Of a DNA stretch of 64,000 nt, positions 34,887 through 48,033 are shown in pieces. Each line of letters starts with the position of its first letter. Position 1 is the first letter of the stretch. The translations under genes were made by a program, and so were the position numbers. Location: positions 97,651 to 161,650 of the forward strand of contig SZWC01000543.1 in assembly GCA_023375785.1 (NCBI GenBank), read 5' to 3'. The stretch is from Penium margaritaceum. Its lineage: Eukaryota > Streptophyta > Zygnematophyceae > Desmidiales > Peniaceae. The notes under the pieces are model-generated. The model saw only the letters and a list, made by a program, of their open reading frames with translations, had not been told where the DNA came from and searched no databases.

Positions 34887-36078
34887 CCCCTCCGCTTGAA
34901 GTGCTACACCAACGCCGACGAGGGAGAAAATCTTCACGATCGCTAGTCCACCTCTGCATACGTGTGCATCTTGAATGGAGCTGCTGACTCATGGGCCAAG
35001 AAGGAGGATTGTGTTTCCGTGTCCATGGTTGAGGCAAAGTAAGTTGCTCTTTCTCAGTTCTGTAGGGAGCCTTAGTGGCTGCGTAGCTTGCTTGGCAAAA
35101 TTATAGTGCCACAGAAGGAAGCCACGGGCATACATTTGGACAACATGAGCGCCATCTGGATTGCTGAAGATGAGATCATGTCCCGGTAAACAAAGCACAT
35201 CGACATACCTTGCCTCTACTCTCGTGACCTGGTCATGGAGAACGTAGTGGACTTGCAGCATTGTGGAACTAAGAGCATGCTTGCCGAGTGAATGACCAAG
35301 CCGTTGTGGAGCAACTTGCACTATGTAGGCATTCGTGGTTTCGGCACAGGAAGGGTAAGCGACACGGTATTTATGGAGCCCAGTGAAGGACAGATGGACA
35401 GAGGTGTAAGGGAGAGATTTATTGAATGGTATGCATCTTGTCCAGTGGCTAGCTGGCTGGCTTGCTGGCTGGTTGTACAGAGAGACAGGTCATGCACTGT
35501 TCTATGGAGTACATCCCCTTGGTCTGTTCTGAGATACGCTAGGAATGCAATGCTCATAATGGGTATGTTCCCTGGAAATCATCATAGGAAAAAACACGTT
35601 TTGGTCTAGTTGGAAAAGGCGCCAGAGCTCATGGGTTGCATGTTCAAGCCCCACGTTGGCCGCATATTTTGTCGTGGCCCACAATGGGACAGGAAGCTTG
35701 TAGGAAGATTACTAGAGCCTGACTTGAGGATGACACTTGGTAGTCTCAAGATGCACGAAGTATGACTGTAGGTTGAGGTTAGGTCTTGTGGAGCTACTAC
35801 AAGTAGAAGCATTAGCAAAGCTCTGCAAGTAAAAAAGCTTGTACCCTACATGCATCCATTTACAGTTCTTGCTTTTGAGACTCCTCACAGAGTTTCCAAC
35901 CAGGGATAGACACCAAAGACCTTCATGCAGACTTCACGAGGTTGCAAAATGAACAAACCTAAAGTGTGGATCCCTAATTTGAGGGTGATATGTTATCTTG
36001 GTTGCAATACCAAGAGTGGTCTGCGGCTTCCCATGTCGGGACACGTATTCTAGGTCATTACTACTTGGCGGATTGACA
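34887..36078 (+). mobile_element. Copia fossil B, right part (RNase H and 3' LTR)
   Basis: Continuation of the older element after insertion A. It carries the RNase H blocks LRLKCYTNADEGEN and YVCILNGAADSWAKKEDCVS, the end of the pol region (YSRDLVMENVVDLQHCGTKS), a GTAAGGGAGAGATTT purine tract and an LTR at 35420-36078. Gene parts and LTR both match fossil C on the minus strand. It is broken like the left part. The opposite LTR is absent from the window. Confidence 0.87.
35420..36078 (+). repeat. 3' LTR of fossil B (about 659 bp)
   Basis: Begins TATTGAATGG after the purine tract and ends ATTGACA. The inverted sequence of 48034-48574 aligns to most of it, including a shared segment around GAGGGTGATATGTTATCTTG (35981-36000). 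Confidence 0.82.
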
Positions 36079-36327
36079 AAACCTATTGACGAGGTTACCT
36101 CTCTTTCCTTGCCCACCTTATTGCTATGTTTTCTCTTGCCACAAGAGCACCGGCCTCTTATGATGTAGGCTCTACATCTTCCGTCCCCTCCACTACAGTC
36201 ATTCCAAACCTATGCACCGCCACTGTACGCTACTAGCACAAATTTCAAGTGTATCTATCTCATTTTACTGGTTTGTTAGCATCTTCAATATGGGAAGGGT
36301 ACTTAAGCGCATGGGCCCTGGGTGAGC
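36079..36327. other. Short spacer between fossils B and D
   Basis: About 250 bases with no gene, repeat or element end that I recognise. It may be the pre-insertion host sequence shared by B and D. Confidence 0.5.
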
Positions 36328-37018
36328 TGTTCTTCTTTCATGCCCCCTTGGCCACTACTATAGCTAGCGGACAGGTTGGGCATGCACTGCTCCATTGGAG
36401 TAAGTCCCCCAACTCTTGTTCATGGTTCAAGTCCAAGCCAGACACCAGCAGTGTAGCACAATGGATAGCACGTTGGACACAGGGATAACAGGTCATACTG
36501 TTGAATCTTGATGTGAGCAGGGAGGTTGTTTTTACTTTCCTGTTCAGGGAAATTTTCCTACACATTTCTCCATGCATGAGGAGGATGTGCCACTTGGCGG
36601 TCAGTGGATACGCCAATTGGAAAACTGGTGAGGTGGTGGGGAGTGGCTACCCCTAAAAGTCGAACTACCCACATACCTTAGATACCAGGCCTAGGACTAT
36701 ATGTACAAGGCTCATTCCTCATTCTAATCATACAATCCGGCCTTAGATGCTCCTTACATAGTTTTCCAGCTAAGAAACAGTACAACGAGGACACTAGTTG
36801 GTCTAGTCCCAGGAGTTAGTCTTTGACTAGCAACTCACGCAAAAGCGACAAAGTGTTAATTTGACACAGATGCTAGCAAGTGATTGCCTAGGAACTTGTC
36901 AGTATGGAATCGTGATCCTTAGGGTGATATCTTCTCCTAGCTGAAATGCTAGGAGTGGCTGGCAGGTGGCATTGTGTCGGCCCTGTTTTTTAGTCTATTT
37001 GCCTCTGGCCGGTTGATG
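36328..37018 (+). repeat. 5' LTR of fossil D (about 691 bp)
   Basis: Begins TGTTCTTCTTTCATG. Shared with 47543-48033: CCTTGGCCACTACT, GGGCATGCACTGCTCCATTG, and ACTATATGTAC near 36690, the last a possible TATA region. It ends just before the primer site; the final base is uncertain by one or two. Confidence 0.88.
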
Positions 37019-37020
37019 AA

Positions 37021-37035
37021 GGGTTATGGGCCCAC
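37021..37035 (+). other. Primer-binding site of fossil D (half-tRNA type)
   Basis: GGGTTATGGGCCCAC, identical to the site of element A, directly after the 5' LTR. Confidence 0.85.
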
Positions 37036-37921
37036 GCTGGAAAATTTTAAGGCAGGCATTTCTCAACTTTGGTATGTTCTCTCTAGGTGTGCACGTCAGC
37101 TCCATTGGCTCCATTAGCTCCATCTGGTTCATGGGCTCAAATGGCTGAGTTTTCACTCAGCACACAGGGGTCAAGGACAAACTCGGCCCTTGGAGGTAGG
37201 ACCCTTCGATCCCAAGGAGGAAAAGCTCTGCCCTTGGAGGCAAGACCCTAGGTATGCTGGTGTGAATGGTCTTCTCTGTTTGCAGGTTAACATCAGCTGG
37301 AGGGGTAAGGAATGGACCAACACCTTAATACCGGCAGCAGACATCAGCTAGCATCAGCGTACATCAGCCTCAACGTAGCAGAGAATGGGAGAGCAAAAAA
37401 GGGCAGCTAAAATGGTTGACCCATCAGGAGTAGTGGGGGCCGCTGCAGGGCAGTCCTAAAAATCAACAGTGCTACCAACAGATCACATGAGCAATGGTGA
37501 GTGCTACCGCACTGCAGCAAGGTCTCAAATCTTTGTGAAGAATCCCCTTTTTTAGGGGAACAACTTCTTGCTCTGAAATGGTCATTTGAACTGGTAATGA
37601 AAGTGCACGATTTTGTCAAGCTTGTGAAGGGAGAGGAGCACGTTCCCGCGGAGGGCTCACCCAAGGACGAGGCATTGACAGACCCCGTCATTGCGAGGTT
37701 TACAGTGGCTGCAAAAGCTTACGCCAAGCTCAAGCGCGTGCACCAATCTACCTCCCTTGCAAACAGATTATTCATCCTACAACGGCTCATTAGCATGCGG
37801 GTGAATGAAGGACAGTCCATACCTGATTTCCTACAAGAGTTTGAGAGGCTCCTTGGCAAGGCTCACCAAATGAATTGGGACCTTAATGAAAACGCGCACA
37901 CCATGATCCTTTTTGTGGCGC

Positions 37922-38659
37922 TGTTGGATAATGGGCCGTCCGGCTTAATTTCAGGTCCACATGAGAAAGTTCCAGGAAACTACCAGATGGCTGCTACGAT
38001 CATCAATCCAAATTCACCATTGGAAAGATCAAGTGGAACATTGTCTACGGTCCAAGTTTCAAGACAATCCAACGGTCGGATTGAGAGAAACAATTTTTCG
38101 GAATTTCTGGGGTCATCAACCGCCAGTGTCTGGGCAACCATGGACAACGACTCCATGCCTGAGCCTAAGAAAAGAAAAAGCCAAGAGGTTCAGGGTTCAG
38201 AAATGATGGAAAAAATATCCAAAAAGGTCCTAGCTTATTGGGTTGCCTTGTCAGAGTGTGCTGAGAAGGAAAATGGTATCTCTCCTTACTTTTCAGGTGA
38301 GGTGAGATCCTTGTGTGCGAGCCACGGACACATCGTGATTTTCCATGGGATTGTGGGTTATGTGACCATAAGGAGTGTGCCATGAGAGAATTTTCTAGCT
38401 CTTTAGGTTATGTGTGAGTTTTCAGCCTGATTGATAGGCTGATTTCCTCTTTTGTGTGGGATTATGGACTCTAGTGTCTGAGCCTTAGCCTCCATGGCTA
38501 AGTGGTGTGGCTTGTGAGAGGGCTGACTTGCCCAAGCTCTAGCTCTGTATGTACTTCATCATTTTGAGTGATTCAACAACAATTATTCAGCACAATTGAT
38601 GTCCTTTTCGTCCCACATGCTCGCTGCTCCAAGGCTCCCTCTCCTCTCCAGTTCCAAAA
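37922..38659 (+). repeat. 5' LTR of element E (738 bp)
   Basis: Begins TGTTGGATAATGG and matches 42857-43590, for example AATCCAACnGTCGGATTGAG and TAGCCTCCATGGCTAAGTG in both. Confidence 0.92.
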
Positions 38660-38661
38660 TT

Positions 38662-38674
38662 TGGTATTAGAGCC
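38662..38674 (+). other. Primer-binding site of element E (standard tRNA 3'-end type)
   Basis: TGGTATTAGAGCC, two bases after the 5' LTR. It is complementary, with one mismatch, to the 3' end of initiator tRNA-Met (GGCTCTGATACCA). This is the usual site of plant Copia elements. Confidence 0.88.
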
Positions 38675-41600
38675 AAGGTTCTGCCAGTTTCAGCCAACAC
38701 AGGCCGTCACTTTGAGAGTGACGGGTTAGGGTCAAAGGTTGACCAAATTTAAGAATCAACCAATGGATCTTCAAGCTTGCAAGACAAGATTTCCAAAACT
38801 ACCAAGATCGCAAATATCCAATAGTTGGATTGAGAGTTATGCTCAAAACAAGGTCGGCCATGGCTACACTCTTCTCACTGAGTAAGACCGTTGCCTTGTG
38901 ATAGCCATAACTCTCTCGTTTCTTTGTGAAATTCAAAAAGTAGCACATGAGAATTGAAGTAGTTTTCCTAAGCTTTTCATTTGTGCAAAACTATTTGCAT
39001 TCCATTGGTATGTTTGGGAGAAACACCGTTTACAAGCTGGCTTCTCTGAGTTGGAGTATGAGCTGAAACATACCATGTTTTCAAGAGGGCATATCTCTCA
39101 AAATCCCCCGGCGATGACCCTATTTCATGGGTCCATCTAGAAGACTTTGAGCTGAATTTTCTAGTGGTGGGCTCTGTTTTTCCAAATTCTTGGTCTGCTG
39201 GCATCTACAATCCATTTTCTGTCAGACAGATTTCTGGCAAGAGCAGCAGCAGAAGCAGGGGTAGCGGCGCCACCCAAGGGTAGCGCTGAGCATCACCAAA
39301 GCTCAAAATGGCAGCAGCAGGCGTTGTGACATCAGCTCAGCCCTTGGAGAGGCTGGAAGGGTGTGCCAGCTTTGCTTTTTGGAAGATCCGTACCCGCCTC
39401 CCTTTGGAGGACAAGGGCGTATGGGAGGTGGTGAGCGCCGACGAGCGCGCTCCCCCTCCACAGGCAAAAGGCATCGCCGTAGCGCAGGTGGTGGCAAGGA
39501 AGACACTGCAGAAGGGTGCAGCAGATGCAAGTTCATCTACAACTACAGCAGTGGCATATGAGGAGTGGAAAAAAAAGGACATGCAGGCCTATAGGTTGCT
39601 TGTCAACACTCCAACCCGCATCTTTAGTACGTGAGTGACAAGGCTATTGCAAAGGAGGGGTGGGATGAATTGTATAAGAAGTATGAGAGCAAAGACCCTG
39701 CATGCCTCATGCTTTTGGTGGAGAAGATGATGGCGTTGAAGATGCAGGGTGGTGAAGGGATACAGGCGTACTTGGACAAGGCAAAGGAGCTGGCCAGGCA
39801 GCTGAAAGTAGCCGGTAACCCTGTGGAAGAGACGAGTTTCATTCTCCTCTTGCTGAGGAGACTCCCAACAAGCTACAACACGGTGCAAGAGACGCTCAAG
39901 TGCCATCCGACTCTCCACCTCGACTTCATCTGCACACACCTGGTGGAGGTAGGATTGTGTCGCAATGCAGCAAAGAAAAATGGCGGTAGCAGCAATGAAG
40001 TAGCTTTTGTCGCCATGGGCTCATCCAACCAGGAGCAGCAGCAGTCTGGGCAGCAGAGAGGCAAAAAGAAAGGGAAGTGCCACTACGGCCAGAAAGAGGG
40101 GCACTACAAGAAATAGTGTTTCCAATTCAAGAGGGACCAAAAGCAATAGCAGCTGTCATTGCACCAACAACAAAAGCAGAAGCCTCCACAGCAGCAGCAA
40201 TAGCAGTCGCAACAACGTTAGTAGCAGCAGCAGCAGAACCAGACCGGCGTGCGCCATTTTGGCAACATGAACGTGGCCAAAGAGGTGTATGACCGCCTCT
40301 TCATGGCGAATTTAGACATGTTGCAGGTAGGAAAGGCGGACCTGGCATGGTACAAGGACTCACGATGCACCAAGAGTCTGACGCACCACAAGGAGTGGTT
40401 CTCACAGTTGCTATCAATTCCCCCTTGCCCTATTGCTTTGGGTGATGATCGGATGGTGTATGCTCGGGGGATTGGGATTGTGGAGATGTGGTTGGACACC
40501 GCACGTAGCATTGAAGTGGGAGTGTTCCATAGCATGTTGTATGTACCTGATGCTGCGTTCAACCTTCTCTCAGTCTCCTCTCTCACCAACACAAAACTGC
40601 GTGTTGTCTATGATGATGACGATGGCTACATTCTCGACAAGGAAACTGGAGAGGAGTTGGCCAGGTCGATGAAGGAAGGTGACATGTACCGCCTTCTGGG
40701 GGCAAACAAGATCCCACGTGAGCAGAGTCTTGCATCAATGGTGCAGGCGACAGATGGCGAGATCTGGCATGCGCATTATGGCCACATCGGCATGCGCGCC
40801 TTGCAACAGCTTCAAACAAAGCAGATGGAGCGTGACTTGCCCACCATCTCCAAATTTGAGGAGTTTGTGTGCATCCGGTGTTTGGAGGGAAAGCAGTATC
40901 GCGAGGTGTTCTCTGGAACAAGGGATTGCGCAAAGGAGGTGCTGAAAGTGGTCCACACAGACTTGTGTGGCCCAATGGATACCCAGAGCTTTGGAGGCTC
41001 TAGGTATTTTCTCACCTTCATTGATGACTTTAGCCGTTACACTGAACCAGTCTACTCTCCCATGCCTGATGCAGAAAATACACCGGCCTCATTGGCGGTA
41101 GCAGAGGAAGGATATGCAGCACCACCAGCAACAGTAGTTGTGCCAACAGTACCACGCCAGCCGCCCGCTAACGCTCCAGCACGAGGTCGCAGGTACCCTC
41201 TTAGGGTGTGCTACAAGCCTGGTGAGCGTGTCCATTTCTGGATGCTGCAGAAACTAGAACAGATGAATGTCACAGTTGTAGAAGATTCATATGAGCAAAC
41301 CTCATACAAGGAGGCCATGGCTACACCAGATGCAGGAGACTGGGCGCAAGCTGTGCAGCAAGAGATACAGTCTCAGCTGGACAACGGCATGTGGGAGCTG
41401 ACTGAGCATCCATCGCGCCGCAAGGTGATCAAGTGCAAGTGGTTTTCTAAGAAGAAGCGGGGAGCAGATGGCAACCTAGAAAAGTATAAAGCGAGGCTCG
41501 TCCCCAAGGGCTACTCAGAGCAGGAGGGCATCGCGTACACAAAAACCTTTGCCCCCGTTGCAAAATTTGCCTCTATGCGCACGCTTCTCTCTTATGCAGT

Positions 41601-42856
41601 AGCTGAGGACTCTTAGGTTCATCATATGGATGTCAATAGAGCATTCTTAAATGGTGACTTGGAGGAGGAGATCCACATGGAGAAGCCGGAAGGGTTTGTC
41701 ATGGATGGCCAGGAGCACCTCGTTTGTAAACTACAGAAGTCGTTGTACAGTCTCAAGCAAGCATCACGTTCTTGGAACTAGAAGTTGGATGCGGCGCTTT
41801 GGTGCATGGGGCTTGAGTGCAGCAACTGTGACTACAGCGTCTATCGCTGGCAGCATGGTCATGAGGTGCTCATCATGATTGTCTATGTGGATGACATGCT
41901 CCTCCTTTCCAACAGCATGTCTGCACTACAGGAGTTCAAGGAGGCGATGCAGGAGCACTTCCAAATGTCTGATCTTGGGGAAGACTCATACTTCCTTGGT
42001 ATCTAGATTGCGCGTGACCGCAAAGGACGTATCCTCTTGCTGCAGCAGAGCCGCTACATCAAGGATGTCTTGCAGCGGTTCAGCATGGGGGAAGCAAAAC
42101 CCATCGGCACACCGCTTGAGACGCATGAGTACCTCATGAGCTTTAGTGGAGAAGCAGATGTAGCTGAGCGGCAGAAGTACGAGAGCGCCGTCGGCAGTCT
42201 CATGTACCTGATGGTGGCAACCAGGCCGGACCTCGCACATGGTATGAGTATTGTGAGCCAGTATATGGTACATTCCGGACCTGAGCACCAAAAGGTGGTG
42301 AAGTGGATCTTCCGCCACTTTGCTGGAACCATCAACATTAACATCACCTTTAACGGCACCAACAATAGCATCAACGGCTACACTGATGCGGATTGGGCTT
42401 CAAACCCTGAGGATCGCAAGTCCATCTCCGGACATATGTTCCTCATGAATAGAGGTGCCATAAGGTGGTGCAGCAAGAGGCAAGTGGTTGTGACCACCTC
42501 AAGCACAGAAGCTGAGTATGTGTCTCTCAGCTTTGGGGCAAAGGAAGCAGTTTGGCTGCAACGTCTGAGGACAGAGATGAGTGGGAGTGCGGCAGTTTCT
42601 ATCCCTGTGCGCGTCGACAACCAGAGCACAATCGCACTCGCCAAGAATCCTGAGCACCATGCACGCACCAAGCACATTGACATTGCATATAATTTCATCA
42701 AGCACATGGTGCAGGAGGGTGCTATCAAGGTGGAATTGACTCCAACCAGCAAGCAGGTCGCTGATTTTTGTACCAAGCCAGTCACAAGTGAGAAGCAGTA
42801 GTTGTGCATGAGGGCATGTGGACTCAGCCCACTCTGACTACGACAAAGTGGGAGAT

Positions 42857-43590
42857 TGTTGGCTAATAGGCCATCCAGCTTAGTTTCAGGTCCACAAGAG
42901 CAAGTTCTGGGAAACTACCAGATGCCTGCTCTGATCGTCAATCCAACTTCACCATTGGAAAGATCAGGTGGCAAAATGTCTACTATTGGTTCAGGCCAAT
43001 CCAACAGTCGGATTGAGAGATATGAATTTTTGAAACTTCTGAGGTCAGCGACCGCCGGTGTCTCGGCAACCATGGCCGACGACTCCATGCCTTAGCCTAA
43101 GAAAGAAAAAGGAAAGAGGTTTAGGGTCAAGATCTGATGGGGGAAATATCCAGAAAGGTCCTACATTCTTGGGTTGCCTTGTCAGAGTCTGCTGACTAGG
43201 AAAAATGTATCTCTCCTTAATGTTTAGGTGAGGTGAGATCCCCGTGTGCTAGCCATGGACACATGGCGATTCTCCATAGGATTTTGAGTTATGTGACCAC
43301 AAGGAGTGTGCCATGAGTGTATTTTGTGGCTCTCTAGGTTGTGTGTGAGTGGTCAGCCTGATTGCTAGGCTTATTTTCTCTCTTGTGTGAGATTATGGAC
43401 TATAGTGTGTGAGTCTTAGCCTCCATGGCTAAGTGCTGTGGTTTGTGAGAGGGCTGACTTGCCCAAGCTCTAGCTCTATATGTACTCCATTGTTTTGAGT
43501 AATTCAACAACCACTATTTAGCACAGCTGATGTCCTTTCAGTCCCACATGCTCGTTGCTCCAAGGATCCCTCTCTCCTCCAGTTCCAACA
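42857..43590 (+). repeat. 3' LTR of element E (734 bp)
   Basis: Begins TGTTGGCTAATAGG after the purine tract and ends GTTCCAACA. The gag of fossil D (RESWSPITTIMGGWKEDD) resumes immediately after it. The flanking five bases (GGCGC left, TGTGC right) are only partly alike, as expected for an old target duplication. Confidence 0.92.
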
Positions 43591-46500
43591 TGTGCTACGG
43601 GAGAGCTGGAGCCCAATAACCACCATCATGGGCGGTTGGAAGGAGGATGATGTGGCGTATGCAACGGAGTCCAAGTATGTGCGAAACAAGGCCATGCGTC
43701 GCAATGGTAGTGAGGGTGACTTCTCAGCCTATGGCGTACGCTACATTGGCCGCGAGAGCAAAGGGTCGGCCTCTGGTCTCAACGGCGGCAGCGGAAGTGG
43801 GGGCGGCAAAGGCAACAATGGCGGCAAGGCTCTCAAGCAAGAGAGAAATTGTCGCAACTCCACCAAACCTGGACACAGGGCAAGAGAGTACAAATCACCA
43901 AAGAAGAAAGACGGCAGTAGTAGTGGGAACAAAGGTAGCAAAAAGGGGGACAAAGAGGCCACCAACATGATGGCACAGAGTGCGCCTTCAGCAAAACGAG
44001 CGGCGGTGCTCAGGCCAGGAGCCTTCGGGCTTGACTCCGGGACCGATCATCAACCTCACAATGACCATGCTGGATTTGTCTCCATCGGCCCCACAGAGCA
44101 ACAGTTAAGATACGCAAATGGTACCATTGTGAACGCAAAGGGCATGGGAGACAAGCCGGTGAGTATCAGCCTCAACGGTGTGAAGAAGGATCTTCAGCGA
44201 TGTGACGTGGTCTACATGCCCTTGTTTGCGGCAAAGCTTTTGGCCGTGTCAAAAATTATAGACAACGACATGGTGATGTTCACACAAAAAAGGCGGTCAC
44301 TGTCAAGAACAAGGACATCAAGGTCCTCTATGCAAGGAAAAATCTGGTAGCACAAGTCCCACGAGTTGAACTCGTAACATACTGCATAAAACTCTAACAA
44401 AGAGCTTGGAAAACAAAGATCATGCAGGTGCGGTGGAGGCATTGGTCCAGGCACCAAGGCAGAAGAAGATATCAACAAAAACTCAAATGGTATCATCCAA
44501 TGCAAAGGACAAAGATGCTAAGCTATGGCATATACGCTTTGGGCACGTTGCAAATAGCACGCTCCAAGTCATCTAGCAACAGCAGCTGGTCCGCGGTATT
44601 GAGGGGTACGAGAAGGATGCGGGAGGATGTTGCAGCCAGGCTGCCACAGCCTGTGTGAACCCTTCCTCCAAGAAAAGACAAAGAGAAAGCGCTTTGAGCG
44701 CAATGGTCATTGCGTAGAAGTAGCTCTTGACTTATTTCACACTGAAATATGCGGAACCTTTCGCACGGAGTCAAATCCTGGTAGCAAGTACTTCTTGACC
44801 TTCATCGATGACCACAGTTATAAGGTGTGGATCTACTTCCTCAAAACCAAGGGACCCTTGCTTTTGACAAGCTTCGCCAGTTTGCAATCTGTAAGGGAGA
44901 AGCTGCAGAAGTTTGTCGCCATGGTGGATGAACAGATTAGGAAGAAGGTCAAGGCACTACGAAGTGACTACGGCAGAGAGTATGAAGCATACAAGGGTTG
45001 ATTGTGGCAACATGGGAACAACAACCAGCTCACAACTCCCTACACGCCGCAAAGCAATGGTGTGGCCAAGGGGATGAATCAGACCATCCTCGGCATGGTG
45101 CGCAACATGCTCTTTGATGCAAATCTCCCACCATGCTTCTAGGCGAAAGCGGCAAAAATAGCATGCTACCTTGTCAACCGGACTCCTACGGCTGCTTTGG
45201 GCACGCACGGCAAGAAAAAGGGCAAGCAGCAGACGACGCCACAAGAGGTGTGGTCAGGGAAGAAGCCAGATTCATGGCACCTGAAAGTCTTTGGCTGCAC
45301 CGCATAGGCAAAGGTCCAGGCAGGAGAGGGTGGCGGAAAGCTGGATGCAAGAGTGCAAAAGTGCGTGATGGTGACCTGTGAGATGACCCACAAGACCTAC
45401 CACCTATGGGGCCTGGCAGCAAGAAGGCTCATCACCAGGCAGGGGGTGACCTTTGATGAGAAGAAACCAGGCAGGGAAGAGTTGCTTGATCCCACACAAG
45501 CTCCAAAACAAGGATAGTGGTTGGTGCTGGTGGAGTCAGGAGATCAAGCTCCTGAAAACTGGCAAGTGGTGCCGGTGCGGCAAGCCGTGGAGAAGACTGG
45601 TGTGGCAGTGAGAGTGGTTGTGCAGGCTGACGTAGCAGCGGGTTTCGACACAGAGTCAGAGACATTGAGGCCTCCGATACCAGCTTGGAGGCCTGTGGCT
45701 CCTCACCAGATGATGATTTAACTTCAGAGCAGCCAGCACCACAGGAGCAGCAGCAGAGCAAAGACGAGGTACCAGCAATGCGGCACCGCAGCACAAAGCA
45801 GAGAAAACAAATTCCAGAGTATGATCCTCACACCGAAAGCTGGAACGGCCTGATCTGGTCGTGTTTGGCTCAGGGAGAGCTGCTCACTCTGGCGCGATGG
45901 CAAGGCCCGATGCAGCCAAATGGAAGGAGATGGTGGACAGAAAACTTGTGTCCATGAAAGAGAATGGAACATGGGTTCTAGTGGACGGACCCGGTAACGC
46001 TCACCTGGTGGGCTCAAAGTGGGTACTTAGGCTGAAGCGGAAGCAGGATGGTAGTATCAAAAAGTACATGGAAACTGTTGTGGGAAAGGGATTATCATTG
46101 TGCACAGGGTTTGAGTACGATGAGACCTTTGCACCGGTCATCACGTTTTCCTCCATCAGGTCCCTTCTGGCGGACATTGCTACCAAAGACCTTGAGATCC
46201 ACGAAATTGATGTCAAGAAAACATTCCCTTACGAGAAGCTAGTCAAGTAGGTGTTGATGGAGGTACTGAAAGGTGTCAAAGGGTAAGGTGTGCAAGTTTC
46301 TGAAGGTGTTGTATGGGATAAAACAGCCCCCCCCCGGATATGGTAGAAGGAAATGGATGGCTCCATGGCTGAGCACTCCTTTGTGCATTGCAAGAAAAAC
46401 CCTAGTGTCTATGTGCGGGAGGATGAGTGTGGCTTGCTGCTCGTGGCATTGTATGTCGATGACTTCATCATGTGCTCTTCCTCTCAAGAGGCCCTTGTGG

Positions 46501-48033
46501 ACCTCAAAAAGTAGGTGAGCATCAGGTTCAAGCTGAAGGACATGGGTCCTCTTGAGTACAAACTCAGGATTTCCATCCACCGCAACCACAAAGCAGGCAC
46601 CATCTAGCTCAACCAGACCAAGCACATCATGGACGTCTTGAAGTGTTACAACATGGAGGACTGCAAACCCATCAGCACTCCCATGTCCTCTGAATGCAAG
46701 CTCTCCTCCTCAATGACTCCAAGCAACGCGGCAGAGCGGCGGGAGATGCAAAACATCCCGTACCAGTCTGCCGTTGGGAGCATCATGTATGTGATGTTGG
46801 GGACGCGATCTAACATTGCTTACCCGTTGGATCAGGTGAGCAGGTTTTTTGCCAACCTTGGGCCAAAACACTAGCAAGCTGTGAAGCGGATCTTTTGTTA
46901 TCTTAGGAAGACATGGCACATGGGATATCGGTTTGGAGGTCTAGAAGGATCAGAATCACTGCGACTGACATGCTACACTGACATTGACTGGGGAGGGTGG
47001 ATTAACGACAGGGAGTCCACCTCAGGCTTACTCTGTCTTCTCAACGGTAGTGCAGTCGCGTGGGTGAGCAAAAAGCAGTACTGCGTCTTGCTTTTTATTG
47101 CTTAGGTGGAGTACATTGAACTCTCACAAGTGTGCTAAAAAACACAGTGGCTTGAAATTTTGCTTTATAAGATCAAGGCACCATAAGCAAAAGCAACGGT
47201 CATCCGCATCAACAACTAGAGTGCCATCGCTATGGTGGAGGATGACATTATCTCCTGGCGTACAAAGCACACTGACATCCAGTATCATTACTCACGTGAC
47301 CTTATTGCAAAGGGTGTCGTGGAACTAGAGCACGTTGAAACCAAGAAAATGCTTGTGGACTTCTTGACAAGGCCACTAGACAGCGACTTGCATAGTGCAT
47401 GCACTTGAGGAGTCAGCATGGTGGATGCAGGAGATGAGCACTAAAGACCAGGAAAACTAAGGTGTACAAATATAATGCAGAGCCATGGGTTCATGCGGAA
47501 AACAATTACCACAGTAGGTGGCTAGAGGTGCGAGGGAGAGATTGTTGTTCTTTCATGTCCCCTTGGCCACTACTTCAGCTAGCGGATAGGTTGGGCATGC
47601 ACTGCTCCATTGGAGTAATTCCCCAAACACTTGTTCGTGGTGCAAGTTCAGGCAAGACAGCAGCAGTGTTGTGCAATGGATAGTTTGTTGGCCATATGGA
47701 AAACAGGTTCTGATATCAAATCTTGATGTGAGAAAAAAGGTTTTCTTCATCTTCCTTCTCAGGGGAGGTTACCTATACATTTTTCCATGCATGAGGATGA
47801 TATGCCACTTGGCAGTTAGTGGATGCGACAATTGGCAAACAAGTGAGGTGGTGTCGAGTGGCCAGCTCCAAAAGAGCCACTACCCACACACCTTAGATGC
47901 CTTGCCTAGGACTATATGTACGAGGCTCATTCCTTATTCCAATTATACAATCTAGCCTTAGATGCTCCTCACAGAGGTGTCCAACTAAGGAATATTACAA
48001 GAAGACATTGGCTGGTCTAAGCTGCGGGAGTTA
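43591..48033 (+). mobile_element. Copia fossil D, right part (gag end to 3' LTR)
   Basis: Continues D after element E: end of gag (YVRNKAMRRNGSEGD), a degenerate knuckle near 43855, protease region (FGLDSGTDHQ), integrase (core near 44730-45110, FLTFIDDHSYKVWIYFLKTK), an acidic linker, reverse transcriptase (GTWVLVDGPGNAHLVGSKWV, YVDDFIMCSS), RNase H (RLTCYTDIDWGGWINDREST), purine tract GAGGGAGAGATTG and a 3' LTR from 47543. Strongly decayed. The 3' LTR stops at 48033, where the minus-strand fossil C begins. Confidence 0.86.
47543..48033 (+). repeat. 3' LTR of fossil D, cut short by fossil C
   Basis: Begins TGTTGTTCTTTCATG and follows the 5' LTR of D until GGGAGTTA. At that point the inverted LTR of C starts. 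The remaining ~200 bases expected of this LTR are not found on the far side of C. Confidence 0.85.

Larger units (their letters stand above)
36328..37921 (+). mobile_element. Copia fossil D, left part (5' LTR and gag)
   Basis: Starts with an LTR (36328-37018), then a half-tRNA primer site, a leader, and gag to the point where element E entered. Gag is recognisable from FILQRLISMRVNEGQSIPDF and LLGKAHQMNWDLN, which match gag of A and G. D resumes at 43591. Together the parts make a full Copia order, broken by roughly a dozen changes. The left LTR matches 47543-48033. Confidence 0.87.
37922..43590 (+). mobile_element. Ty1/Copia element E, both LTRs present, broken, inside D
   Basis: A 5.7-kb Copia element inserted in the gag of fossil D. 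Parts: 5' LTR (37922-38659), primer site TGGTATTAGAGCC, gag from 39308 (LERLEGCASFAFWKIRTRLP; WDELYKKYESKDPACLMLLV) with a knuckle near 40080, protease region, integrase (HYGHIGMRALQQL, HTDLCGPMDTQSFGGSRYF), reverse transcriptase (GMWELTEHP from ~41390, YVDDMLLLSN near 41885), RNase H (42180-42780, SSTEAEYVSLSFGAKEAVWL), purine tract AAGTGGGAGATT and 3' LTR (42857-43590). About five breaks, and the integrase is incomplete. The LTRs look about 15% diverged by eye, so it is an old insertion. Its gag and primer site set it apart from A, D, F and G. Confidence 0.92.
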
